Positions 1 to 6,780 of a stretch of 10,470 bases of DNA are shown one piece after another. Source of the stretch: an uncultured Rhodocyclaceae bacterium (GTDB lineage Bacteria > Pseudomonadota > Gammaproteobacteria > Burkholderiales > Rhodocyclaceae); contig URNG01000110.1 in assembly GCA_900549295.1 (NCBI GenBank), forward strand, positions 1-10,470, given 5' to 3'. Under the pieces are notes generated by a model. That model ran no database searches. It worked only from the letters and a program-made list of their open reading frames with translations, and was not told where the DNA came from. The stretch's first letter is position 1, and each line of letters starts with the position of its first letter. The position numbers and the translations under genes were made by a program.

Positions 1-100
1 TGATGCCGCCGGAGGGGCCGAGCACCAGCCACTTGTGGGCGACCAGCCAGCCTTTTTCCTGCACGGCTTCGGCGCCGGGACGCAGCGATGAGCGGCTCAT
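1..100 (-). CDS. napH: NapH, quinol dehydrogenase membrane subunit, N-terminal fragment
   Basis: Only the first 33 codons are present; the gene continues past the left edge. The start ATG (98-100) overlaps the napG stop in an ATGA junction, so the two are probably translationally coupled. The peptide begins MSRSSLRPGAEAV and continues with QEKGWLVAHKWLVL. This resembles the cytoplasmic N-terminus of NapH, where a basic segment with a KGW...H+WL pattern precedes the first membrane helix. In known systems NapH is a polytopic membrane protein with iron-sulfur centres that oxidises quinol and passes electrons through NapG to the periplasmic NapAB. None of the membrane segments or cysteine motifs falls inside the window, so the call rests on the N-terminal pattern and on its position after napG. 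Transcription would come from the promoter upstream of napD. Confidence 0.85.
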   Translation of the reverse strand, partial: MSRSSLRPGAEAVQEKGWLVAHKWLVLGPSGGI

Positions 101-987
101 AGCTGATCCCCCTGGAAAGCGCGCGGCGCGGCGTTGCCGGCTTCGCCGCCAGCGGCGCCCGCCGCCCCGGCTGCGGCCTCGCCGCCCGCCGGCGGCACCT
201 GCTGCAAGCCCTTGCCCAGTTCGTAGTGCATGCCTTCCGGCATGTTGAACTGGTGCTCGATGTCCGGCGCGACCAGACTGTGGCCCGCCTTTTCCTTCTC
301 CACCCAGCCCAGGCGGTAATGCTCGGACAACTGGCCTTTCGCCATGTAGCGCGGGAATACCTTGATCGAGGCCACTTCCGTCGGGCAGGCCTTTTCGCAC
401 TTGCCGCAGCCGGTGCAGTGATCGGAATGCACGACCGGGATGAACAGGGTGTGATGGCCGGTGCGCCGGTTGGTCTGCGGGTCGAGGGTGATCGCCTTGT
501 CCAGCACCGGGCAGACGCGGTAGCAGATGTCGCAGCGCATCCCCAGATAGTTGAGGCAGGTTTCCTGATCGACCAGCACCGCCAGCCCCATCTGCGCCTT
601 GTTGATGTCGGTCAGACCGTGGTCGAGCGCTCCGGTGGGGCAGGCCACGACGCAGGGAATGTCCTCGCACATCTCGCACGGGCGCTGGCGGGCCACGAAA
701 TACGGGGTGCCGGTCGCCATCGGCTCTTCCGGTCTGGCGAGATGCAGGATGTCGAAGGGGCAATCGCGCACGCACAGGCCGCAGCGGATGCAGGCCGCGG
801 CAAGCTCGCCTTCCGGCAGCGCGCCGGGGGGGCGCAGGGCCGCCGGCGGCAGGGCCTTGGCGTGCTCGGCATAGAACCCCATGCCGACGCCCAACAGGCC
901 GACGCCGCACGCCAGCCGGGCCGAATCGACCAGGAACTGGCGGCGCTTGCCGCTCGCTACGGTTGTCGTTTGTGCTTTGTCACTCAT
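97..987 (-). CDS. napG: NapG, periplasmic ferredoxin-type quinol dehydrogenase subunit
   Basis: The 296-residue protein belongs to the MauM/NapG ferredoxin family. Residues 13-45 form a Tat signal with the twin arginines in GKRRQFL (R15-R16) and a hydrophobic stretch, so export of a folded, cluster-loaded protein is expected. Four [4Fe-4S] motifs follow: C66/C69/C72/C76, C104/C107/C112/C116, C144/C152/C155/C159 and C191/C194/C197/C201, the last in the form CTGCGKCEKACP. NapG is known to carry electrons from NapH and the quinol pool to the NapB/NapA reductase. The start ATG (985-987) has a GGGGGAG ribosome binding site 7 nt upstream, and the gene runs into napH through an ATGA overlap. Residues about 268-288 are an alanine/glycine/glutamate-rich tail that looks disordered and is probably not part of the conserved fold. 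Family assignment is firm; interaction with NapH is inferred from gene order. Confidence 0.95.
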   Translation of the reverse strand: MSDKAQTTTVASGKRRQFLVDSARLACGVGLLGVGMGFYAEHAKALPPAALRPPGALPEGELAAACIRCGLCVRDCPFDILHLARPEEPMATGTPYFVARQRPCEMCEDIPCVVACPTGALDHGLTDINKAQMGLAVLVDQETCLNYLGMRCDICYRVCPVLDKAITLDPQTNRRTGHHTLFIPVVHSDHCTGCGKCEKACPTEVASIKVFPRYMAKGQLSEHYRLGWVEKEKAGHSLVAPDIEHQFNMPEGMHYELGKGLQQVPPAGGEAAAGAAGAAGGEAGNAAPRAFQGDQL

Positions 988-999
988 GACAAGACTCCC

Positions 1000-1025
1000 C
1001 CGGGCAGTTTTCCCCGACTGCCCGG
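1000..1025 (-). other. Hairpin in the napA-napG gap, next to the napG ribosome binding site
   Basis: Two 9-nt arms (1000-1008 and 1017-1025, CCGGGCAGT with ACTGCCCGG) are perfectly complementary around an 8-nt loop. In the nap mRNA the stem is formed about 12 nt before the napG start codon, and its 3' arm includes the first two G residues of the G-run that serves as the napG ribosome binding site. No T-run follows on the minus strand, so it does not look like a Rho-independent terminator. It could protect the 3' end of a processed napDA message or adjust napG translation relative to napA. Its existence is seen in the sequence; any role is inference. Confidence 0.55.
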
Positions 1026-1058
1026 TTGCATTCCCCTGAGTTGAACGATGGTTGAAAA

Positions 1059-1084
1059 GTCAGCGCCAAGCCTTTGTCAGCGCC
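1059..1084 (-). repeat. Short direct repeat just after napA
   Basis: The 9-mer GGCGCTGAC occurs twice on the minus strand (1076-1084 and 1059-1067), with an 8-nt spacer, starting 13 nt after the napA stop codon. No known binding site was recognised. With only two 9-nt copies in GC-rich DNA this may be chance or a small duplication. Confidence 0.3.
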
Positions 1085-1097
1085 TGGCCAGCCGGCA

Positions 1098-3650
1098 TCA
1101 CGCCTTGGTCACCTTGGCCGCGCACTTCTTGAAGTCCGTTTCCTTGGAGATCGGGCAGGTCGCATCCAGCGTCAGCTTGTTGACCAGACGGTGCTCGTCG
1201 AAGAACGGCACGAAGATCAGGCCTTCCGGCACCTTGTTGCGGCCCTTGGTATCGAGGCGCAGCTCGATCTCGCCGCGCCGGCTCGCCACCTTGACCACGT
1301 CGCCGCGCTTCAGGCCGCGTTTCTCGGCATCCTTCGGGTGCATCCACACCACGGCGTCGGGGAAGGATTTGTACAGCTCCGGCACGCGCCGGGTCATCGA
1401 GCCGGTGTGCCAGTGCTCGAGGATGCGGCCGGTGCACAGCCACAGGTCGTATTCCTGATCCGGCATTTCCGCCGCCGGCTGGTAGGGCAGCGCGAAAATC
1501 TTCGCCTTGCCGTCCGGGTAGCCGTAGAAGCGCAAGCCTTCGCCCGCCTTGACGTAGGGGTCGTAACCTTCGCGGAAGCGCCACAGGGTTTCCTTGCCAT
1601 TGACCACCGGCCAGCGCATGCCGCGCACCTTGTGGTAGGTCTCGAACGGCGCCAGATCGTGCGCGTGGCCGCGCCCGAAGGTGGCGTATTCCTCGAACAG
1701 CCCCTTCTGCACGTAGAAACCGAAATGTTCCGACTCGTCGTTGGTGTAACCCGGCCAGGCGTGGGCGTTGACCGTGGCGGTTTCGGCCTGCGGGAACTTG
1801 TTCACCTGGCCGTTGGCGTAGAGCACGTCATAGAGCGTCTTGCCGGCAAATTCAGGCTTTTTGGCGATGAGTTCCGCCGGCCACACTTCTTCCACCTTGA
1901 AGCGCTTGGAAAATTCCATGTACTGCCACAGATCGGAGCGCGCCTGCCCCGGCGCTTTCACCTGCTGGCGCCACATCTGGCCGCGGCGCTCGGCGTTGCC
2001 GAACATGCCTTCCTTCTCCATCCACATGGCGCAGGGCAGGATGAGATCGGCCGACATCGCCGACACCGTCGGATACACGTCGGACACCACGGTGAAGCAT
2101 TTCGGGTTGCGCCAGCCGGGGTAGATTTCGCCGTTGATGTTGGGGCCGGCCTGCATGTTGTTGGTGGTCGAGGTCCACAGGAAGCCGACCTTGCCGTCCT
2201 TCGCCATGCGCGATTGCAGCACGGCGTGGTAGCCCACCCAGTCCGGAATGGTGCCGGCCGGCAGCTTCCAGATGCCTTCGGAAATCTCGCGGTGCTTGGG
2301 ATTGGCCACCACCATGTCGGCGGGCAGGCGGTGGGCAAAGGTTCCGACTTCACGCGCCGTGCCACAAGCCGAGGGTTGGCCGGTCAGCGAGAAGGGGCTG
2401 TTGCCCGGTTCGGAAATCTTGCCCACCAGAAGATGCACGTTGTAGATCATGTTATTGACCCAGGTGCCGCGCGTGTGCTGGTTGAAGCCCATCGTCCAGA
2501 AGGACGTGACCTTGACCTTGGGATCGGCGTAGGCCTTGGCCAGCGACTCCAGGCGATCCTTCGGCACGCCGGAAATCTCGTGCGCCTTGTCGAGGGTGTA
2601 TTCGGAGACGAACCTGGCGAATTCCTCGAAGGTGATCGGCGTGTGCTTGTTCGGGTCGCCCTTGGGCTTGCCGTCCGGGCCGGGATAGCCGTTGTTGCCG
2701 GCGGCCTGCTCCAGCGGGTGATTGGGGCGCAGGCCGTAGCCGATGTCGGTGACACCCTTGAAGAAGCCGACGTTCTTCTTGACGAAGGCTTCATTCACCG
2801 CCTTGTTCTGGATGATGTAGTTGCAGATGTAGTTGAGGATGGCCAGATCGGACTGCGGCTTGAAGATCAGCTCGTTATCCGCCAGTTCGCAGGAACGGTG
2901 GCTGAAGGTGGACAGCACGTGAATCTTGACGTGCTTGGCGGTCAGGCGGCGGTTGGTGATACGCGACCAGAGGATGGGGTGCATTTCCGCCATGTTCGAT
3001 CCCCACAGCGCGAACACGTCGGCGTTCTCGATGTCGTCGTAGCAGCCCATCGGCTCGTCGATGCCGAAGGTGCGCATGAAGCCGGTCACGGCCGAGGCCA
3101 TGCAGTGACGGGCGTTGGGGTCGATGCTGTTGGTGCGCAGCCCGGCCTTCCACAGCTTGGCGGCGGCGTAGCCTTCCCACACCGTCCACTGGCCGGAGCC
3201 GAACATGCAGACGCCGCGCGGCCCCTGATTGGGGTCTTTCAGCGTGGCCTTGACCTTTTCGGCCATGATGTCGAAAGCCTTTTCCCAGGAAATCGGCGTG
3301 AATTCGCCGTTCTTGTCGAACTTGCCGTCCTTCATGCGCAGCATGGGCTGAGTGAGGCGATCCTTGCCGTACTGGACTTTGGCGAGGAAGTAGCCCTTGA
3401 CGCAGTTCAGCCCCTTGTTCACCGGCGCGTCCGGGTCGCCCTGGGTGGCGACGATGCGCCCGTCGCGGGTGCCGACCAGCACGCCGCAGCCGGTGCCGCA
3501 GTAGCGGCACGCGCCCTTGTCCCAGCGGATGCCGTCGCCGCCGCGCTCCTGCGCCAGCAGGGTACCGGGAGCCGCCACACCGGCGCTTACCGCAGCCGCC
3601 GCCACCGCATTGCTCTTGATGAAATCACGCCGCGTCAGTTTGACTTCCAT
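1098..3650 (-). CDS. napA: NapA, periplasmic nitrate reductase catalytic subunit
   Basis: The 850-residue protein is a molybdopterin oxidoreductase of the NapA type, which reduces nitrate to nitrite in the periplasm. It opens with a Tat signal, LTRRDFIK (R7-R8), followed by an alanine-rich hydrophobic stretch ending near residue 33. The N-terminal [4Fe-4S] site uses C48, C51, C55 and C83, and K85 sits where the family places the lysine between the cluster and the pterin. C183 in NARHCMAS is the expected molybdenum ligand. The C-terminus, ending in ISKETDFKKCAAKV, is the usual NapA ending. Length is close to that of known NapA proteins (about 830 residues), and no frameshift or missing key residue was seen. 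An AGGAGAG ribosome binding site lies upstream of the ATG at 3650. napD is 43 nt upstream and encodes its chaperone. Electrons should arrive from NapG/NapH, probably through a NapB cytochrome encoded outside the window. Confidence 0.98.
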   Translation of the reverse strand: MEVKLTRRDFIKSNAVAAAAVSAGVAAPGTLLAQERGGDGIRWDKGACRYCGTGCGVLVGTRDGRIVATQGDPDAPVNKGLNCVKGYFLAKVQYGKDRLTQPMLRMKDGKFDKNGEFTPISWEKAFDIMAEKVKATLKDPNQGPRGVCMFGSGQWTVWEGYAAAKLWKAGLRTNSIDPNARHCMASAVTGFMRTFGIDEPMGCYDDIENADVFALWGSNMAEMHPILWSRITNRRLTAKHVKIHVLSTFSHRSCELADNELIFKPQSDLAILNYICNYIIQNKAVNEAFVKKNVGFFKGVTDIGYGLRPNHPLEQAAGNNGYPGPDGKPKGDPNKHTPITFEEFARFVSEYTLDKAHEISGVPKDRLESLAKAYADPKVKVTSFWTMGFNQHTRGTWVNNMIYNVHLLVGKISEPGNSPFSLTGQPSACGTAREVGTFAHRLPADMVVANPKHREISEGIWKLPAGTIPDWVGYHAVLQSRMAKDGKVGFLWTSTTNNMQAGPNINGEIYPGWRNPKCFTVVSDVYPTVSAMSADLILPCAMWMEKEGMFGNAERRGQMWRQQVKAPGQARSDLWQYMEFSKRFKVEEVWPAELIAKKPEFAGKTLYDVLYANGQVNKFPQAETATVNAHAWPGYTNDESEHFGFYVQKGLFEEYATFGRGHAHDLAPFETYHKVRGMRWPVVNGKETLWRFREGYDPYVKAGEGLRFYGYPDGKAKIFALPYQPAAEMPDQEYDLWLCTGRILEHWHTGSMTRRVPELYKSFPDAVVWMHPKDAEKRGLKRGDVVKVASRRGEIELRLDTKGRNKVPEGLIFVPFFDEHRLVNKLTLDATCPISKETDFKKCAAKVTKA

Positions 3651-3693
3651 TTTTTCTCTCCTGATTCTGAAATTTTCAGTTTTGGCGCAACGG

Positions 3694-3954
3694 TCAGGCC
3701 GTCACGGTAATTTCGGTTTCCGGTTCATCTTCCTGCTGGTGGTACACCATCGCCGCCGACATCACGTCGTCGAGCTGGCTGACGATTTCGTAGCAGCGCA
3801 CGGTTTCGGCGTCGGTCTGCGTTTCGATGGTGATGATGATCTTCCCCTCCGGCGACACCAGCGCCACTTCGACGCCGGGCAATTGTTCAAGGGCTTCGCA
3901 CACCGGCTGCACACGCTCGGGATGCGGAATGACGACAACGCTGGACAGGTTCAT
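3694..3954 (-). CDS. napD: NapD, NapA maturation chaperone
   Basis: This 86-residue cytoplasmic protein has the small ferredoxin-like fold expected of NapD, read from its alternating beta and helix segments: the strand SSVVVIP, a helix to residue 24, the strands VEVALVS and KIIITIE, a second helix, then MSAAMVYHQQE. The VYHQQE ending is a recognisable NapD signature. NapD binds the Tat signal of NapA and prevents export until the molybdenum cofactor is loaded; here the gene sits directly before napA, as expected. The start ATG (3952-3954) is preceded by a GAGGTGA ribosome binding site. It is the first gene of the operon, since the next gene upstream, narX, is divergent. The acidic C-terminal tail (EDEPETE) is typical. 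No N-terminal extension or alternative start is needed. Confidence 0.95.
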   Translation of the reverse strand: MNLSSVVVIPHPERVQPVCEALEQLPGVEVALVSPEGKIIITIETQTDAETVRCYEIVSQLDDVMSAAMVYHQQEDEPETEITVTA

Positions 3955-4060
3955 GAATCACCTCGGCAAGGCTTCCCCGGCAAAGCCGGAAAAGACCACG
4001 GTTAGCGGATAACGGGCATCCTAGTCAGCGCGCACCACCCTGCATACCCCCGGAGCGCAC

Positions 4061-4067
4061 ATGGGTA
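4061..4067 (-). promoter_or_regulatory. Additional NarL-type heptamer
   Basis: TACCCAT on the minus strand fits the TACYYMT heptamer consensus for NarL exactly and lies 11 bp from the left edge of the main 16-bp site at 4079-4094. A further copy with one mismatch, TACCCCC, is on the plus strand at 4045-4051. NarL promoters often carry several scattered heptamers beside a high-affinity inverted pair, so these may be secondary sites. A single 7-mer with two degenerate positions and a third two-fold position is weak evidence alone. Confidence 0.35.
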
Positions 4068-4077
4068 AACTACATAA

Positions 4078-4095
4078 CTACCCCTTAAGGGGTAG
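4078..4095. promoter_or_regulatory. NarL/NarP binding site, perfect 7-2-7 palindrome
   Basis: CTACCCCTTAAGGGGTAG is an 18-bp perfect palindrome. Its core at 4079-4094 is TACCCCT, two bases, then AGGGGTA: two TACYYMT heptamers facing each other with a 2-bp spacer. This is the 7-2-7 arrangement established for high-affinity NarL and NarP binding in enteric bacteria. It sits about 125 bp upstream of both napD and narX, and the narXL pair encoding the likely regulator is next door. The DNA-contacting region of this NarL is close to the enteric one, which supports the same site preference. The match is seen directly; which promoter it controls, and whether it activates or represses, cannot be told from sequence. 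Confidence 0.85.
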
Positions 4096-4217
4096 ATCGC
4101 CTTTCCGGGGGATTTTTCCTTTCTCAATAAAATCAAACTCATGCACAATCCTCCCCCTTGCGCGCCCGCTTCCGGCGCTACACCCATTTAGATCGCGACT
4201 ACACCGTAATTTCCGCC

Positions 4218-6095
4218 ATGTCCCGCCCGCGCTCCGCGCCCTCCCTGCGTTTCTTCCCGGCGCTGCGCCATTCGGTGCTGCTGCGCATCGGCGCGCTGAT
4301 GGGCTTTCTCGCGCTGCTCTCCATCGTCTCCATCCTGATTTCGACCATGATTGCCGAGGACATCAGCGGCCGGGCGAGCGCGGTCAACGTTTCCGGTTCG
4401 CTGCGCATGTTGAGCTTTCGCACCCTGAGCGAATTGCAGCAGCCGGAAAAGCGCCCTCAGGCGCTGGAAACCATCCTCAAGGTGGAACGCCGCCTGCACT
4501 GGCTGGAACGCTTCGCCGCCAACAAATCGGCGCCCGACGCCCTTTCCGCGCGCGCCCTGCAAAACCTGCTGCAACGCTGGGAAAACCAGATCCGGCCACT
4601 GGAAATGGCGATCGCCAACGGCCACGCCGCATCGCTGTTCAGCGCGACCCGGGAAATTCCCGATTTCGTCGATGACATCGACGAAATCGTGCGCCTGATC
4701 GAGGACGAACTGGAAAGCCGCGCCAAGCTCCTGCGCGCCATCCAGCTCGGGCTGCTGGCGGTGATCGTGCTCATCAGCAGCATCACCATCTGGCTGTTGC
4801 ATCACCATCTGGTGCAGCCGCTGGCACAGCTTCTGCAAGCCGCCAAGACGGTGTCGCGCGGCTCCTTCAGCGCCCGCGTGCAGCACGTTTCGGCCGACGA
4901 ACTCGGGCAGCTCGGGCGCGCCTTCAACGCGATGATCGGCGAAATCGCCGGCATGTACGCCCATCTGGAAGAAAAGGTGACGGAAAAGACGCAGGCCCTG
5001 ACGCAGAGCAAGCAATCGCTGGAACTCCTCTACCGCGTCAGCCAGCAGCTTTCGGCCAGCGACCTCACGCTCGACCAGATCGAATCCATCCTCGCCGAAG
5101 TGGGCGAGGCGCTCGCCATCGGCAGCGCCATGATCTGCATCAGCGAACACGGCCACTTTCCGGCGCGCACCGTGGTCGGCGATTTCAGCGAGGACGACGC
5201 CGATCACAGTTGTCAGCGGATGGATTGCCGCAACTGCTTCGTGCGCTCGCGCCAGCCCCTGAGCGAACAGGCGGCGCGGCATTCGCTGGTGGTGCTGCCG
5301 ATCGGCGACAGCAGCGGCCAGCTTGGCGCGCTGCCCATCCTGCTGCCGCCCGGTACCGAACTGCCGCCGGAAAAGGCGCGCATCGTCGAAACCGTCGGCC
5401 ATCACGTTTCCAACGCCCTGCTCAACATGCGCCGCACCGAGGAAAAACACCGGCTGGCGGTGCTCGAGGAGCGCAACGTGATCGCCCGCGAACTGCACGA
5501 CTCCATCGCCCAGTCGCTGAGCTACCTGAAAATCCAGGTCACCCGCCTGGAAAAATGCATCGCCGAGGACTGCAACCCGCAAGACATCCTGAGCGAACTG
5601 AAAACCGGCCTGAGCAGCGCCTACCGCGAGCTGCGCGAACTCATCACCACCTTCCGCCTGCGCATCGACGAAGGCGGCTTCCAGGCGGCGCTGGAAAGCA
5701 CCATCGCCGAATTCTCGAAAAAGATCGGTACGCCGCTGGAAGTCAGCAACACCATGCCGGGACTGGTGTTTTCCGCCAACGAGGAGATGCACATCATCCG
5801 CATCATCCGCGAGGCGCTCTCCAACATCGAGCGCCACGCCAGGGCAGAGCGGGCCGGAGTGGACATCCGGGTCGACGAGACCCGGCGCGTTACAATCCGC
5901 ATCTTTGACGACGGGCGCGGCTTCGATCCCGGCGCCGTGCCGAGCAACCATTTCGGCACCGCCATCATGCGCGACCGGGCGCACATCCTGGGCGGCATCC
6001 TGGAAGTGGATTCGCTGCCCGGCCAGGGCTGCCGCATCCAACTCCAATTCACCCCGCAACACTACCGCCAGAGCGAACCGGAGCACCCGACATGA
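4218..6095 (+). CDS. narX: NarX-type nitrate/nitrite sensor histidine kinase
   Basis: The 625-residue membrane kinase has a first membrane helix at about 23-45, a periplasmic domain that begins with a P-box (residues 55-68, AVNVSGSLRMLSFR, the nitrate-binding motif of NarX/NarQ), a second helix at about 174-194, and a HAMP domain to about 247. A coiled S-helix follows (about 250-278), then a GAF-like central module with clustered C332, C337 and C340. The dimerisation domain carries H427 in ARELHDSIAQSL, the HisKA_3 phosphoacceptor. The ATPase domain shows its N-box around N536, DDGRGF at 564-569 and a glycine-rich region at about 580-604. The ATG at 4218 was chosen because it gives a standard NarX N-terminus, although no ribosome binding site is obvious; the open frame extends upstream to a TTG at 4158. 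The gene overlaps narL by 4 nt and diverges from the nap operon. NarX rather than NarQ is chosen from overall resemblance and linkage to narL. Confidence 0.93.
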   Translation: MSRPRSAPSLRFFPALRHSVLLRIGALMGFLALLSIVSILISTMIAEDISGRASAVNVSGSLRMLSFRTLSELQQPEKRPQALETILKVERRLHWLERFAANKSAPDALSARALQNLLQRWENQIRPLEMAIANGHAASLFSATREIPDFVDDIDEIVRLIEDELESRAKLLRAIQLGLLAVIVLISSITIWLLHHHLVQPLAQLLQAAKTVSRGSFSARVQHVSADELGQLGRAFNAMIGEIAGMYAHLEEKVTEKTQALTQSKQSLELLYRVSQQLSASDLTLDQIESILAEVGEALAIGSAMICISEHGHFPARTVVGDFSEDDADHSCQRMDCRNCFVRSRQPLSEQAARHSLVVLPIGDSSGQLGALPILLPPGTELPPEKARIVETVGHHVSNALLNMRRTEEKHRLAVLEERNVIARELHDSIAQSLSYLKIQVTRLEKCIAEDCNPQDILSELKTGLSSAYRELRELITTFRLRIDEGGFQAALESTIAEFSKKIGTPLEVSNTMPGLVFSANEEMHIIRIIREALSNIERHARAERAGVDIRVDETRRVTIRIFDDGRGFDPGAVPSNHFGTAIMRDRAHILGGILEVDSLPGQGCRIQLQFTPQHYRQSEPEHPT

Positions 6096-6736
6096 CCGAT
6101 CCGACCCGCGTCCTCATCATCGACGACCACCCGCTTTTCCGCCGCGGCCTGAGCCAGTTGCTCGAACTGGCGCGCAGCTTCGCCTTGGTCGGCGAAGCCG
6201 CCAGCGGCCAGGAAGGCATCGAACTGGCCCGCCGGCTCGACCCCGACCTGATCCTGCTCGACCTCAACATGACGGGCATGAGCGGCGTGGAAACCCTGAG
6301 CACGCTGCGCGACCTGGGCATCGATTCGCGCATCATCCTGGTCACCGTCTCCAATGCGCCGGAAGATCTGGTCGCCGCCATCCGCGCCGGGGCCGACGGC
6401 TACATCCTGAAGGACAACGAACCGGATGAAATGCTCGCCCTGATCGACGCCGCCATGCACGGGCGCACCGCCATCAGCCCGGAACTGACCAGCCTGCTCG
6501 CCACGGCGCTGCGCGAGGAGCGCATCGTCGAGCAGCGCAGCCAGGTCGCCCTGACCGAGCGCGAAGCCACCATTCTCAAATATCTGGCGGCGGGCATGTC
6601 GAACAAGCTGATCGCCCGCGAACTCGACATCATGGAAGGCACGGTCAAGGTGCACATCCGCAACCTGTTGAAAAAACTGAAATTCCGCTCGCGCGTCGAA
6701 GCCGCCGTATGGGCGGTGGCCAACGGGCTGAGTTAG
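6092..6736 (+). CDS. narL: NarL-type nitrate/nitrite response regulator
   Basis: The 214-residue protein pairs a receiver domain with a LuxR-type DNA-binding domain. Receiver residues are D11 and D12 in the acidic pocket, the phosphoacceptor D57 in LILLDLNM, T85 and K107. The C-terminal domain (about 152-212) begins LTEREATILKYLAAGMSNK and carries the recognition helix region GTVKVHIRNLLKKLKFRSR. Residues here, including TVKVH, KK and SRVEAAVW, match enteric NarL closely as recalled, so a TACYYMT-type target is expected, and a perfect one lies upstream of narX. The start ATG overlaps the narX stop (ATGA) and has a GGAG ribosome binding site 8 nt upstream. The protein should be phosphorylated by NarX when nitrate or nitrite is present. 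NarP is a possible alternative name for the same family, but linkage to narX favours NarL. Confidence 0.93.
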   Translation: MTDPTRVLIIDDHPLFRRGLSQLLELARSFALVGEAASGQEGIELARRLDPDLILLDLNMTGMSGVETLSTLRDLGIDSRIILVTVSNAPEDLVAAIRAGADGYILKDNEPDEMLALIDAAMHGRTAISPELTSLLATALREERIVEQRSQVALTEREATILKYLAAGMSNKLIARELDIMEGTVKVHIRNLLKKLKFRSRVEAAVWAVANGLS

Positions 6737-6752
6737 CGCGAAAGGCAAAACC

Positions 6753-6780
6753 GGGCGCGGTATAATCACGCCTCTTTTTT
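6753..6780 (+). terminator. Weak possible terminator of narXL
   Basis: GGGCG (6753-6757 with one G-T pair to 6773) can pair with CGCCT (6769-6773) around an 11-nt loop, and the run TCTTTTTT follows at 6773-6780. The stem is only 4-5 bp and the loop contains the TATAAT box of the next gene, so termination would be inefficient if it occurs. No better terminator was found between narL and the next gene. Confidence 0.3.
6761..6766 (+). promoter_or_regulatory. -10 box of a promoter for the ugpB-like gene
   Basis: TATAAT matches the sigma-70 -10 consensus perfectly and lies 31 bp before the next start codon, in the short gap after narL. A good -35 was not found at 16-18 bp; only a weak TTAGCG is present at 6733-6738, with a 22-bp spacer that is too long. 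The transcript would start near 6773. It implies that ugpB-like and downstream genes need not depend on narXL transcription. Confidence 0.55.

Larger units (their letters stand above)
3955..4217. promoter_or_regulatory. Divergent control region between napD and narX
   Basis: This 263-bp stretch has no convincing gene and is less GC-rich than its surroundings between about 4060 and 4140. It must hold the promoters of the nap operon (minus) and of narXL (plus). A perfect NarL-type palindrome lies at 4078-4095. Weak promoter candidates by eye are TTTACC-17-TATGCA on the minus strand (4064-4069 and 4041-4046) toward napD, and a TAAAAT box on the plus strand (4128-4133) toward narX without a clear -35. 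If both were real, the palindrome would be centred about 50 bp upstream of each start site. An FNR-like half-site, TTGAT on the minus strand (4132-4136), has a poor partner half. A 5-bp CCGGC/GCCGG stem (3977-3989) would lie in the napD leader. The promoter positions are tentative. Confidence 0.6.

Noticed and set aside
1000..1025. A Rho-independent terminator after napA
   Set aside because: The hairpin is followed on the minus strand by GGGAGTC and the napG start, not by a T-run.
1074..3710. An 878-codon open frame on the plus strand opposite napA
   Set aside because: It is the antisense shadow of a certain gene in GC-rich DNA. The translation is histidine-, arginine- and valine-rich, has no recognisable domain, and napA has all its catalytic motifs on the other strand.
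4001..4013. GTTA/TAAC inverted repeat in the napD leader as an operator
   Set aside because: The 4-bp arms around a 5-nt spacer are too short to distinguish from chance.
4123..4136. A full FNR site in the divergent region
   Set aside because: Only one half, ATCAA, matches. The other half, CTCAA in place of TTGAT, agrees at two of five positions.
4141..4191. A 16-codon leader-like frame before narX
   Set aside because: It has no ribosome binding site, no run of regulatory codons and no attenuator hairpin after it.
4158..4217. An upstream TTG start for narX, adding 20 residues
   Set aside because: The added residues are not NarX-like and the TTG is preceded by a pyrimidine-rich stretch with no ribosome binding site. 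The ATG at 4218 gives the expected short cytoplasmic N-terminus.
4188..6086. A 632-codon open frame on the minus strand opposite narX
   Set aside because: It is antisense to a well-supported NarX with every kinase motif. The composition is typical of a shadow frame and no ribosome binding site or domain was seen.
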